Assembly (NCBI RefSeq): GCF_900108365.1
Contig: NZ_FNWQ01000006.1
Span: 62,001 to 126,000 of the forward strand
Direction: 5' to 3'
Length of the DNA: 64,000 bases
Source: Chryseobacterium culicis
GTDB taxonomy: Bacteria > Bacteroidota > Bacteroidia > Flavobacteriales > Weeksellaceae
In this document: positions 44,234 to 52,113 of the stretch, piece after piece
Layout: every line of letters starts with the position of its first letter
Numbering within the stretch: the stretch's first letter is position 1
Notes under the pieces: generated by a model
The model's database searches: none
What the model was told of the DNA's origin: nothing
What the model saw: the letters and a program-made list of their open reading frames with translations, nothing else
Translations under genes and position numbers: made by a program

Positions 44234-44726
44234 AAGTAAATATTATTTTGAAGCACTGGATTACTTTCCATTTAATCTCTCTGAATGTCTGGATGCGCTG
44301 AACTATGCTTTGTCCTATGAGCCGGAAGATGCAGACAGCCTCTGCCTGATGGGAAGAGTGTATTCGGAAGAATTAAAAGATTATGAAACTGCAAAGAAAT
44401 ACTTTGATGAAGCCATGCAGAGTAATATTGGAAATGTCAATACCCCTAAATATTATATTGAATGTCTTCTGAACAATGAAGATTACCAAGAAGCAGAAAA
44501 ATTAATTGAATTTGCAATAAAGCTAAAAGGTATCGATAAATCGGAAATTATGAACTGCATGTCTCTTCTTCAGGAAAGAAATTTTGAGTACAAAAAGGCT
44601 TTGGCAACGCTTAAAGAAGCTAAAAAATTTGCTTACAGCCGCGCAGCACTTGAAGCCCTCGAAGAAAGAGAAAAGCTGGTGAAGGGAAAAGTAACCAGAA
44701 CAAGAACCGTAAAAAAAGCAGAATAA
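44220..44726 (+). CDS. TPR-repeat protein, last gene of the RNA-repair cassette
   Basis: A ~168-residue helical protein with tetratricopeptide-like repeats (DADSLCLMGRVYSEELKDYE, TAKKYFDEAMQ, YQEAEKLIEFAIKL, YKKALATLKEAKKF) and a basic tail (VTRTRTVKKAE). It overlaps prfH by 14 bases, or by 35 if the ATG at 44199 is used. The overlap implies translational coupling. TPRs bind proteins, so it may be a scaffold for the cassette; the partner is unknown. Confidence 0.75.
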   Translation: MTLTKSKYYFEALDYFPFNLSECLDALNYALSYEPEDADSLCLMGRVYSEELKDYETAKKYFDEAMQSNIGNVNTPKYYIECLLNNEDYQEAEKLIEFAIKLKGIDKSEIMNCMSLLQERNFEYKKALATLKEAKKFAYSRAALEALEEREKLVKGKVTRTRTVKKAE

Positions 44727-44755
44727 TCTGTTTGAATGTAATACAGTTAAAAGAG

Positions 44756-44785
44756 ATAAGCTTTCGTTAGAAAGCTTATTTTTTA
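44756..44785. terminator. Terminator at the end of the RNA-repair cassette
   Basis: ATAAGCTTTC (44756-44765) pairs perfectly with GAAAGCTTAT (44770-44779), followed by TTTTT. It lies between the convergent TPR and cytochrome genes and is stronger on the + strand. Confidence 0.88.
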
Positions 44786-45063
44786 TTCACAGAGATCAGA
44801 TAATCATATACCATTTGATGTTGGTCATCGCTTAGTTTAGCCTTTGGAGCCATTCTGCTTAAAGTATTGATCCATCCTTTATCATCATGCTTGGCAGGTT
44901 CAGGAAGCTTATGGCATTTCGCACAGGAGTTTTCGAAAATAGTTTTTCCTTGCGCCAGCTGTTCAGATGAGGTATACTTTGGGCCTGTTACAGCTACGCT
45001 TTTAGGTCCGCATGACACCAGGAATACTGATGCTGCAATACCGCTTAAGACAAGTTTTTTCAT
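44776..45063 (-). CDS. c-type cytochrome lipoprotein, copy 1
   Basis: A 95-residue exported protein with a lipobox (VFLVSC) and one heme site CAKCHKLP (CxxCH). A distal Met candidate is in RMAPKAKLSDDQ. It should be a small monoheme electron carrier anchored to the envelope. It is strongly similar to the next gene upstream (AQGKTIFENSC, KCHKLPEP, MAPKAKLSDDQHQ), a tandem duplication. No oxidase gene lies nearby. Confidence 0.87.
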   Translation of the reverse strand: MKKLVLSGIAASVFLVSCGPKSVAVTGPKYTSSEQLAQGKTIFENSCAKCHKLPEPAKHDDKGWINTLSRMAPKAKLSDDQHQMVYDYLISVNKK

Positions 45064-45082
45064 ACCATATTTTGTTTGAGGA

Positions 45083-45376
45083 TTATTTTTTCACAGAGAC
45101 AATATAATCATAAACCCATTGGTGCTGCTCATCCGTAAGTTTTGCTTTGGGTGCCATAGAATTCATAATTCCCACCCATTGTACAGGATTATGTGACGCA
45201 GGATCAGGCAGTTTATGACATCTTCCGCAAGAGTTTTCAAAAATAGTTTTCCCCTGGGCAATCTGCTCTGCAGTAGATGAAGATGTTCCCGGAGTAGCAG
45301 AGGATGTAGAAGCTTTCGGCGTACAGGAAACCAGCAAAATAGCAGTAAAGGACGCCGCAGCGATGAGTTTTTTCAT
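45083..45376 (-). CDS. c-type cytochrome lipoprotein, copy 2
   Basis: A 97-residue paralogue of the adjacent cytochrome, 19 bases upstream of it on the same strand. Lipobox AILLVSC, heme site CGRCHKLP, and MAPKAKLTDEQHQWVYDY near the end. A Ser/Thr-rich linker (STSSATPGTSSSTAEQ) separates the lipid anchor from the heme domain, longer than in copy 1. Start set at the ATG at 45376, beginning the signal peptide; an in-frame upstream extension to 45400 is unlikely. Confidence 0.87.
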   Translation of the reverse strand: MKKLIAAASFTAILLVSCTPKASTSSATPGTSSSTAEQIAQGKTIFENSCGRCHKLPDPASHNPVQWVGIMNSMAPKAKLTDEQHQWVYDYIVSVKK

Positions 45377-45538
45377 GTTTCTTCTTTTGATATATAACAA
45401 ATGTAATAAATTCCTCCACCTATTTATACAGAGGGTTCTAGTTTTAATTTAGAAGAAATAAAAATTGAAATCATAAAAAAATCATAATCCTGAATAAAAA
45501 TAATTTAAGCCTTTTATTCTATCATTATGAACAGGCTA

Positions 45539-45569
45539 TTGACCATTCGCATTTTAATTATTAATTTTG
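45539..45569 (+). promoter_or_regulatory. Possible promoter of meaB
   Basis: TTG (45539-45541), 20 bases, then TAATTTTG (45562-45569). The box ends only five bases before the ATG at 45575, so the message would be almost leaderless; this makes the call uncertain. Confidence 0.35.
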
Positions 45570-45574
45570 AATCA

Positions 45575-46567
45575 ATGAAATTTTCCACAGAAGAGCTGAT
45601 AGACGGAATACAATCAGGAAATAAGCGCCTGATTGCAAAAGCTATTACATTGGTTGAAAGTAAAAAGGCAGAGCACAGGGTACAGGCCGAAGAACTTCTG
45701 AAGCAGATTATGCCGCTTACAGGAAATTCTGTGAGGATTGGAATAACAGGAGTGCCGGGAGCCGGAAAATCTACTTTTATAGAAAATTTCGGGCGGCTTG
45801 TTATTGCTCAGGGCAAAAAAGTAGCCGTACTGGCGATAGATCCGAGCTCAGCCATCAATAAGGGAAGTATTTTGGGGGATAAAACTAGAATGGAAGAATT
45901 GGCCAAAGAAGAAAATGCATTCATACGCCCTTCGCCAAGCTCCGGATTTCTGGGCGGAGTAGCCAATACTACCTTTGAGACCATGATGATCTGCGAAGCT
46001 GCAGGATATGATTATATATTAATAGAAACAGTAGGAGTTGGGCAGTCAGAAGTTCTGGTAGCAGATATAACCGACGTTTTCTTATTCCTTAAAATCATTG
46101 GGGGAGGAGATGAGCTTCAGGGAATTAAACGGGGAATCATGGAAATGGTAGACCTTATTTTCATCAATAAAGTAGATCAGGACAACCTTCAGAAAGCAAA
46201 AAATACAAGACTGGAGCTAAAAAGAGCATTAGATTTTATCCCGCCTAAAGAAAAAGGGTGGAAGATCCCTGTTCTGTTGGGTTCTGCATTGTTTAATGAA
46301 GGACTGATGGAAGTTTATGATACGATCTCCGAATTTATTGATCTCAAAAAGAAATCAGGACGTTTTGAGGAAGTACGTATTCAGCAGGCAGAGAAACGCT
46401 TTGAATATTGGGTCCAGGAATATATACTGTCTCTCATGAAAAAGAGCAGTGCCGTGGAAGAAGCGTATCATATGCATAAAAAAAATGCTTCAGCCATGGT
46501 TTCGAACCCAAGTACTGAAGCAAAATTGTTTGTTGAAAAATTCTTATCCAGTGAAAACAGGGATTAA
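45575..46567 (+). CDS. meaB: Methylmalonyl-CoA mutase-associated GTPase MeaB
   Basis: A 330-residue G3E-family P-loop GTPase that loads and protects the B12 cofactor of methylmalonyl-CoA mutase. Walker A GVPGAGKS is at 59-66. Further motifs are AVLAIDPSSAINKGSILGDKTRM, ETVGVGQSE and the guanine-specific NKVD. I start it at MKFSTEELIDGI; an in-frame ATG at 45527 adds 16 unlikely residues. Its partner mutase lies 5.8 kb upstream. The stop overlaps the convergent DUF4251 gene by four bases. Confidence 0.94.
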   Translation: MKFSTEELIDGIQSGNKRLIAKAITLVESKKAEHRVQAEELLKQIMPLTGNSVRIGITGVPGAGKSTFIENFGRLVIAQGKKVAVLAIDPSSAINKGSILGDKTRMEELAKEENAFIRPSPSSGFLGGVANTTFETMMICEAAGYDYILIETVGVGQSEVLVADITDVFLFLKIIGGGDELQGIKRGIMEMVDLIFINKVDQDNLQKAKNTRLELKRALDFIPPKEKGWKIPVLLGSALFNEGLMEVYDTISEFIDLKKKSGRFEEVRIQQAEKRFEYWVQEYILSLMKKSSAVEEAYHMHKKNASAMVSNPSTEAKLFVEKFLSSENRD

Positions 46568-47118
46568 GGCTTTTCGTTCTCGTTTTCCTTTTTCACTTCT
46601 GTTTTTGAGATATATCCGTCATAAATGATCGGCTGTCTGTCGTTACTTCTTACAGAAACAGAGGCTTTTCCGTTTTTAAAAATTTCGATATTCATTTCGT
46701 CTACCGTTCTTACATCTTTCGGTTTGAACTTTAAAGTCCATTTTCCATTTTTATTCTGGGTTTTACTTACGGTAAAATCTTTAGAAGTAAATCTATAGCC
46801 GTTGTCATTTGTATTTCCATACGTTGGATTGAATAATCTTCCGAAGTAAGGAAGCACTACTTCCAGTGTATTTTTACTTACGTCAACTGTATAATCGCCA
46901 CTCAGGTTTAATACTCGGGTAGCAGTAGCATTCGGCATTGAATTCAGAACATTAATAACGTCATAATTCGTGGGATTGGCTCTTTCTGCATGGAAGGTAA
47001 ACTCCTGGGCGTTCACCAGCGTTTCCACCGTTTTAGGATCTGAAGAACCCTGTGAAGCACAGCTTTGAAAAAAGAGCAGGAATCCAAAAATCATCAGTAA
47101 AGAAATATACTTTTTCAT
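46564..47118 (-). CDS. DUF4251 domain lipoprotein
   Basis: A 184-residue exported protein with a lipobox (LLFFQSCAS). The mature part matches the DUF4251 pattern: LVNAQEFTFHAERANPT, LSGDYTVDVSKNTLEVVLPYFGRLF and KDVRTVDEMNIEIFKNG. These domains are beta-rich and of unknown function. I start it at the ATG at 47118, the beginning of the signal peptide, not 40 codons upstream. The stop TAA shares a TTAA with the meaB stop. Confidence 0.85.
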   Translation of the reverse strand: MKKYISLLMIFGFLLFFQSCASQGSSDPKTVETLVNAQEFTFHAERANPTNYDVINVLNSMPNATATRVLNLSGDYTVDVSKNTLEVVLPYFGRLFNPTYGNTNDNGYRFTSKDFTVSKTQNKNGKWTLKFKPKDVRTVDEMNIEIFKNGKASVSVRSNDRQPIIYDGYISKTEVKKENENEKP

Positions 47119-47223
47119 AATGATATAATTATTAAATTTAAACAGCAAAATGTATGCAAATATATTCTTTCTGAAATATTTTGGAATAAAAATTGTTAAG
47201 GTTGAATTATTAACACTCAAACT

Positions 47224-48030
47224 ATGAAAGTTACACATCTATTTGGAATGGGAGCAATTGCTCTTTCGGCTGTTGCCTGTACTACAAACCCCATTACTGG
47301 GAGGTCTTCTTTACAGCTGGCCAATAATTCGGAAATTTTAACAATGTCTTCACAGGAATACAAGACGACATTGTCTAAAGGTAAAGTGATTACCGGTACG
47401 GCAGATGCAAAGAGAGTGGTAAATGTAGGGAACAGAATTAAAAGCGCAGCGGAAAGATATTATCAGAGTATTGGAAGATCAGCAGATCTTGCTAATTACA
47501 GCTGGGAATTTAACCTTCTGCAAAGTACTGAACTCAATGCATGGTGTATGCCTGGAGGTAAAGTAGCGGTTTATACAGGTATATTACCGGTAACAAAAGA
47601 TGATAACGGACTTGCTGTAGTATTGGGACATGAAGTTTCCCACGCATTGGCAGGCCACGGAAATGAAAGAATTTCTCAGGCTATGGTAGCTCAGTATGGA
47701 GGTGCCATTCTTGGAGGAACAATTTCAAATTCGCAATGGGCAAGTGTTTTCCAGAAGGTATATCCTATCGGTTCACAGGTTGCTCTATTGAAATATGGAA
47801 GAGGCCAGGAATCTGAAGCTGATGAAATGGGGCTTTACCTGATGTCTATGGCAGGATATGATCCCAGAGCTGCAATTCCTTTCTGGAACAGAATGGAAGC
47901 TGCTTCTTCAGGAGCAAGACAGCCCGAATTCTTGTCTACCCACCCGAACCCGGAAACAAGAATCTCAGATATCAACAAAGATTTACCGAAAGCTTTAGAA
48001 TATTATAAGGCTGCGGGAGGAAAAATATAA
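47224..48030 (+). CDS. M48 family metallopeptidase, lipoprotein
   Basis: A 268-residue membrane-anchored zinc protease of the outer-membrane quality-control type (BepA/LoiP-like). Lipobox LSAVAC gives Cys19. Zinc motif HEVSH at 136-140 and a third-ligand Glu in QESEADEMG. The C-terminal HPNPETRISDI segment (STHPNPETR) is typical of the family. It is divergent from the DUF4251 gene with 105 bases between. Confidence 0.93.
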   Translation: MKVTHLFGMGAIALSAVACTTNPITGRSSLQLANNSEILTMSSQEYKTTLSKGKVITGTADAKRVVNVGNRIKSAAERYYQSIGRSADLANYSWEFNLLQSTELNAWCMPGGKVAVYTGILPVTKDDNGLAVVLGHEVSHALAGHGNERISQAMVAQYGGAILGGTISNSQWASVFQKVYPIGSQVALLKYGRGQESEADEMGLYLMSMAGYDPRAAIPFWNRMEAASSGARQPEFLSTHPNPETRISDINKDLPKALEYYKAAGGKI

Positions 48031-48047
48031 TCAGAATTTTAATCTTG

Positions 48048-48092
48048 AAAAAGCCTTATTAAATTTTTAGTAAATTTGATAAGGCTTTTTTA
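48048..48092 (+). terminator. Intrinsic terminator after the M48 protease gene
   Basis: AAAAAGCCTTAT (48048-48059) pairs with ATAAGGCTTTTT (48079-48090), 12 pairs around an AT-rich loop, followed by T. Confidence 0.85.
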
Positions 48093-48115
48093 TTTAACCA
48101 CCTAAACACAATTTT

Positions 48116-48427
48116 ATGAAGAGTTTATCAATCACCGGACTTATACTGTTAGCTGTTTCTGCATTACTTTTCTATCTGACAACTGATTTTACTGTCGAAA
48201 AAATTACAATGTCTCATATTATGGGGATGATGGCAGGAGTTGGGATAGGACTTATCATTGGAGGAATGGTAGGATATGTAAGCAAGGGAAGTGCTATAAG
48301 GGCAGACCAGAAGAAAAAAGAATTCAAACAGCTGCAGAAAGACAAAGAAGAGCTTGAGAAACAGGCTGCGGAAATTGCAAAACGCCAGGCTGAACTTGAA
48401 GAACAAAATAAAAACCCTCAAATTTAA
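48116..48427 (+). CDS. Small membrane protein with coiled-coil tail
   Basis: A 103-residue protein. Two transmembrane helices (~4-22 LSITGLILLAVSALLFYL and ~35-55, GMMAGVGIGLIIGGMVGYV), then a charged coiled coil (~62-98, KKKEFKQLQKDKEELEKQ). I do not recognise the family; it resembles small envelope proteins of unknown role. Its stop codon lies inside the terminator palindrome that follows. Confidence 0.7.
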   Translation: MKSLSITGLILLAVSALLFYLTTDFTVEKITMSHIMGMMAGVGIGLIIGGMVGYVSKGSAIRADQKKKEFKQLQKDKEELEKQAAEIAKRQAELEEQNKNPQI

Positions 48428-48439
48428 ATTTGAGGGTTT
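48412..48439. terminator. 28-bp perfect palindrome, bidirectional terminator overlapping a stop codon
   Basis: AAACCCTCAAATTT (48412-48425) is followed at once by its exact reverse complement (48426-48439). The stop of the preceding small membrane protein (48425-48427) sits at its centre. It serves the convergent barrel gene too. Confidence 0.85.
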
Positions 48440-48463
48440 CCCGTTGTTATTTTCAATAATTCC

Positions 48464-49075
48464 TTAGAATTTATATCCTAAACCTACCATAAAAAGATTA
48501 GGTCTGTTATCATATCTGATTTCCGAACCGGAAACTTTATTGATGAAATTTCTTTCATCTTTACTGAAAGCGCCTTCATATCTTGCATTGACAAGAAACT
48601 TTTTGATTTCCAACTGAGCACCAAACTGGTATCCTACGGTAAAATCATTTTTAGCATTTTCCTTAAAATCGTTGTAAGTATTGTCTTTGTTTAAGTTAAA
48701 ACTTCCTACAGGTCCCACAAAAACTCCCAGCATATTTCCTAAAAGATTGTATCCTAACAGAACAGGAACATCTATACGGTTGCTTTTAACGTCAAAAGTT
48801 GTATTCTCTGTAGTAAATTCGTTTTTGAAGTGAGTATAGTAAATCTCCGGCATTACAAACAATGAAGTAGGAAGACCCACTTTTAATGAAAGTCCCACAT
48901 TGAAACCTACATTGTTTTTACCTTTCCCATCAATGGCATCGTTCACTGTTCCTTTAATATTGGACCATGAAGGAGAGCCTGTAGGGAATATTAAGTTAGC
49001 TTTACCTGCCAGTGAAATCTGTGCGGAAGCCCACATTGAAAATCCTAATAACGCTATACTAAGTGCCTTTTTCAT
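48464..49075 (-). CDS. Outer membrane beta-barrel (porin-like) protein
   Basis: A 203-residue protein with a signal peptide (~1-19, MWASAQ) and strand-like alternation through to a terminal Phe (FMVGLGYKF), an eight-stranded PorT/OmpA-type barrel. Segments include PEIYYTHFKNEFTTE and GYQFGAQLEIKKFLVNARYEG. Its start lies 17 bases inside the end of the Mla-type ATPase gene, so it is translationally coupled to the transporter operon and may act with it at the outer membrane (inference). Confidence 0.78.
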   Translation of the reverse strand: MKKALSIALLGFSMWASAQISLAGKANLIFPTGSPSWSNIKGTVNDAIDGKGKNNVGFNVGLSLKVGLPTSLFVMPEIYYTHFKNEFTTENTTFDVKSNRIDVPVLLGYNLLGNMLGVFVGPVGSFNLNKDNTYNDFKENAKNDFTVGYQFGAQLEIKKFLVNARYEGAFSKDERNFINKVSGSEIRYDNRPNLFMVGLGYKF

Positions 49076-49874
49076 TATCGTCTATTTTTGTATTTGTAGT
49101 TTCAATCGTTTTATTATTCTCAAGTAAATAGTCTCTCAGTTCTTTAAACAGTTCTGAAGAATAAACGAAATCAATCAGATTTTTATTGCCTGCAGTAATC
49201 AGGATGTCTTTGTTACCCTCCCATTCTTTGATTCCCAGTCGTAGGTATACAATTTTCTCACCAATTGTCATTACAGAGTTCATATCGTGGGTATTGATGA
49301 TGGTTGTGGTATTATACTCTTTCGTGATTTCATAAAGAAGATCATCAATGATCTTGGAAGTATAAGGATCCAGCCCGGAATTGGGCTCATCACAGAACAG
49401 ATATTTGGGATTGTTAACAATAGCTCTCGCAATAGCCACCCTTTTCTGCATACCTCCTGAAATCTCCGAAGGATATTTTTTTTCTGCCTTATCAAGATGT
49501 ACTCGTCCTATTACTTCAAAAACCCTTTTCTTTTTTTCTCTATAGGTAAGATTGGTAAACATGTCAAGAGGAAACATGATATTTTCTTCCACCGTTAAGG
49601 AATCAAATAATGCACTTCCCTGAAATACAGTCCCGATTTCTGAGCGAAGATGCTGTTTTTCTTCTCTGTTCATGGTGTTTACGTCTCTGCCGTCAAATAA
49701 GATTTCTCCGGAAGAGGGCATGTAAACATTCAATAAACTTTTAAGAAAAACGGTTTTCCCGGAACCACTCTGTCCAATGATTAAGTTTACCTTTCCCTTA
49801 TCAAATGAGGTTGAAATTCCTTTAAGCACTTCAACATCTCCAAAACTTTTCTTAAGATCCTTTACCTCAATCAT
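49059..49874 (-). CDS. ABC transporter ATPase, MlaF type
   Basis: A 271-residue ATPase of the Mla/MCE phospholipid transport class. Walker A GQSGSGKT, signature ISGGMQKR, Walker B LFCDEPNSGLDP and NTHDMNS are clear. Start set at the ATG at 49874 (MIEVKDLKKSFGDVEVLKG), whose A is also the last base of the mlaE stop TGA; an in-frame start at 49934 lies inside mlaE. Followed by an overlapping barrel gene. Confidence 0.93.
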   Translation of the reverse strand: MIEVKDLKKSFGDVEVLKGISTSFDKGKVNLIIGQSGSGKTVFLKSLLNVYMPSSGEILFDGRDVNTMNREEKQHLRSEIGTVFQGSALFDSLTVEENIMFPLDMFTNLTYREKKKRVFEVIGRVHLDKAEKKYPSEISGGMQKRVAIARAIVNNPKYLFCDEPNSGLDPYTSKIIDDLLYEITKEYNTTTIINTHDMNSVMTIGEKIVYLRLGIKEWEGNKDILITAGNKNLIDFVYSSELFKELRDYLLENNKTIETTNTKIDDNEKGT

Positions 49875-50626
49875 CAGCTTAATATTAATTGGGTTAAAAT
49901 TAATTCGGAAATGATAATGAACACCATTGTCCATACTACAGCCTGCGTACTGGCTCTACCTACCTCCAGCGATCCTCCTTTCACATAATAGCCGAAATAG
50001 GAAGGTACGGTGGCAATGATAAAAGCGAAAACAATGGTCTTGGTAAATGCATAGTAAATAAATAAATTCGGCATATACATTTGAATACCCACAATATAAT
50101 CGTTTTCTGTCCAGTTTCCTGTTAAAATCCCGGCAATATAACCTCCTCCGATACCAAATACGATACTGATGGCAATAAGAAGGGGATTAAAAAGCATACA
50201 GGCGATGATTTTAGGAAATATCAGGAAATTGGGAGAATTTACCCCCATGATATCCAGCGCGTCAATCTGTTCGGAAACTCTCATTGTTCCAATACTGGAA
50301 GCAATATAGGAGCCTACTTTACCGGCCAGAATCAAGCTGATAATTGTAGGTGCAAATTCAAGAACAAGAACCGCCTTTGTAGCATATCCTACAAATGAAG
50401 TGGGGATAGGAAAGGAAGATGCATCAAAGTTATTGAACATCTGGATGGCCACTACAGCCCCCACAAAGATGGATGTGAAGACAACAAGCCCGAAAGAATT
50501 GACTCCCAAATCATTAATTTCTCTCATAAACAGCTTCCAGAACACCCTCATTTTCTGAGGCTTCTGCAGGGATTTCCCTAAGAGGATCATATATTCCCCT
50601 ATGGCTGTGAAAAACTTTTTTAACAT
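49874..50626 (-). CDS. ABC transporter permease, MlaE type
   Basis: A 250-residue integral membrane protein of the MlaE family, which moves phospholipids between the envelope membranes. The conserved EQ-x-DAL-type motif appears as SEQIDALDIMGVNSPNFL after five to six helices. N-terminal landmarks are GVNSFGLVVFTSIFVGAVVAIQ. It is coupled to the ATPase by a TGATG overlap. The MlaD (MCE) substrate-binding gene is not adjacent in this window. Confidence 0.92.
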   Translation of the reverse strand: MLKKFFTAIGEYMILLGKSLQKPQKMRVFWKLFMREINDLGVNSFGLVVFTSIFVGAVVAIQMFNNFDASSFPIPTSFVGYATKAVLVLEFAPTIISLILAGKVGSYIASSIGTMRVSEQIDALDIMGVNSPNFLIFPKIIACMLFNPLLIAISIVFGIGGGYIAGILTGNWTENDYIVGIQMYMPNLFIYYAFTKTIVFAFIIATVPSYFGYYVKGGSLEVGRASTQAVVWTMVFIIISELILTQLILS

Positions 50627-50700
50627 ACTGCTAAATTAGACTTTTTTATTGAATTAGGCCAGAGTCCGGTATAAGACTAAAGCCTCGTTTTGTGTTAAAA

Positions 50701-52071
50701 TTATTTGGCATTTTTGTCTCCGCTGATAACGAGTAAAACCGTTTTTAAAATAATAACCAGATCAAGTACAAAGCTCCAGTTTCTTACGTAAAAAGCATCA
50801 GCCAGAACTCTTTTTTTCATTTCCACTTCCACATCTCCGAAGTCACCCCGTAATCCGTTTACCTGTGCCAAGCCTGTAATACCAGGGCTTACCATACTTC
50901 TTAAGCTGTATCTTCCGATTTTTGGCTTATAATAATTATCTACAGAAAGCATATGGGGACGCGGGCCTACTACAGACATCTCTCCTTTCAGCACATTAAT
51001 GAATTGCGGAAGCTCATCCAGACTGGTTTTTCTTAAAAATTTACCCACTCTGGTAATTCTGGAATCATTTACAGACGTAGTTTTGGTGGTAGACTCGTCA
51101 TTCACAACCATTGTCCTGAACTTAATACAATTAAATACTTCTTCATGGAATCCATATCTTTTCTGAAGAAAAAATACAGGTCCTTTGGATGTTGTTTTGA
51201 TTAAAATGGCAATAATCGGGAAGACCCATGAGCAGATAAAGATCAGTATGATGATGGAAAAGAAAATATCAAAAGTTCTTTTCATGAGAAAATTGGAATA
51301 ATAATCCAACGAATATCTTGCCTGGTTAAGGACCGGCTGGGTTTGTATATAACCTAGATCATACAGGAAAAAATCGCTCTGCGTAATACTGGGAATTAGT
51401 GAGATGTGAATTTTATTATCTTCTGCCAACTTAAAAATTTCATTTTCGAGACGTTCGCCATAAGAGTTTTCCATGGAAAGGAATAAGGTATGAATTCCGT
51501 TTTTCTTCCAGAACGCAACGAGCTCATCAATATTAATGACAGAGCTTTCGTATTCAAATATTCTGTATCCGTAATCTTTACGGTCTATGAAAATATTTTT
51601 AAGAATTTCTGTAGACTGCCGATCTCCCAAGAACATGACATTCCTGTAATTGGCTCCCAGTGATCGTAAATATTTGATTGCGAAATAAATAAACGATTTC
51701 TCCAGAAATATAAAAATAAAAAGATAGAGAGAAAGCCAATAGATATCCGAATTGAAAAAAACATTATTACTTACCTTTCCTATAAGCAGCACGCCAAGTA
51801 TAAAAAACAGGAAATGGATTAAAAGGCGCTCAAGAAACAGGGTATAAGTCAGGTTTCTCGGAATATTGTAGATTTTTGTTCTACCGCTCAGCAGCACCCA
51901 GAACAAAAACAACAGAATCAGAGAAAAAGTATTCTGATACCAGGTTTCTTTGTTGTATTTTAAACTTTCGTTTCTGCTTATAAAAAAGAATATAAAGATA
52001 GATGCAATAACCATGAGGTCAAGCAACATAATGATCGATTTCAGGTATCTGGAGTATCGAATTCTCTGCAT
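50701..52071 (-). CDS. Exopolysaccharide polyprenyl glycosylphosphotransferase
   Basis: A 456-residue membrane enzyme that attaches the first sugar phosphate to undecaprenyl phosphate in surface polysaccharide synthesis. Four to five N-terminal helices, a CoA-binding-like domain (NYRNVMFLGDRQST), then the bacterial sugar transferase domain (~265-456) with KRTFDIFFS, IKFRTM and DELPQFINVLKGEMSVVGPRP. Complete. No other polysaccharide genes lie beside it here, so it stands alone. Confidence 0.92.
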   Translation of the reverse strand: MQRIRYSRYLKSIIMLLDLMVIASIFIFFFISRNESLKYNKETWYQNTFSLILLFLFWVLLSGRTKIYNIPRNLTYTLFLERLLIHFLFFILGVLLIGKVSNNVFFNSDIYWLSLYLFIFIFLEKSFIYFAIKYLRSLGANYRNVMFLGDRQSTEILKNIFIDRKDYGYRIFEYESSVINIDELVAFWKKNGIHTLFLSMENSYGERLENEIFKLAEDNKIHISLIPSITQSDFFLYDLGYIQTQPVLNQARYSLDYYSNFLMKRTFDIFFSIIILIFICSWVFPIIAILIKTTSKGPVFFLQKRYGFHEEVFNCIKFRTMVVNDESTTKTTSVNDSRITRVGKFLRKTSLDELPQFINVLKGEMSVVGPRPHMLSVDNYYKPKIGRYSLRSMVSPGITGLAQVNGLRGDFGDVEVEMKKRVLADAFYVRNWSFVLDLVIILKTVLLVISGDKNAK

Positions 52072-52113
52072 CTATCGGTTTTATAACGGTAAGACCAGCT
52101 AATTTAAGTTTTT

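Noticed and set aside
47119..47238. 40-codon N-terminal extension of the DUF4251 protein
   Set aside because: The lipoprotein signal peptide begins at 47118, and the extension would overlap the divergent protease gene.
49875..49934. Upstream in-frame start for the Mla ATPase
   Set aside because: It would lie inside mlaE. The family N-terminus MIEVKDLKK and the TGATG overlap support 49874.
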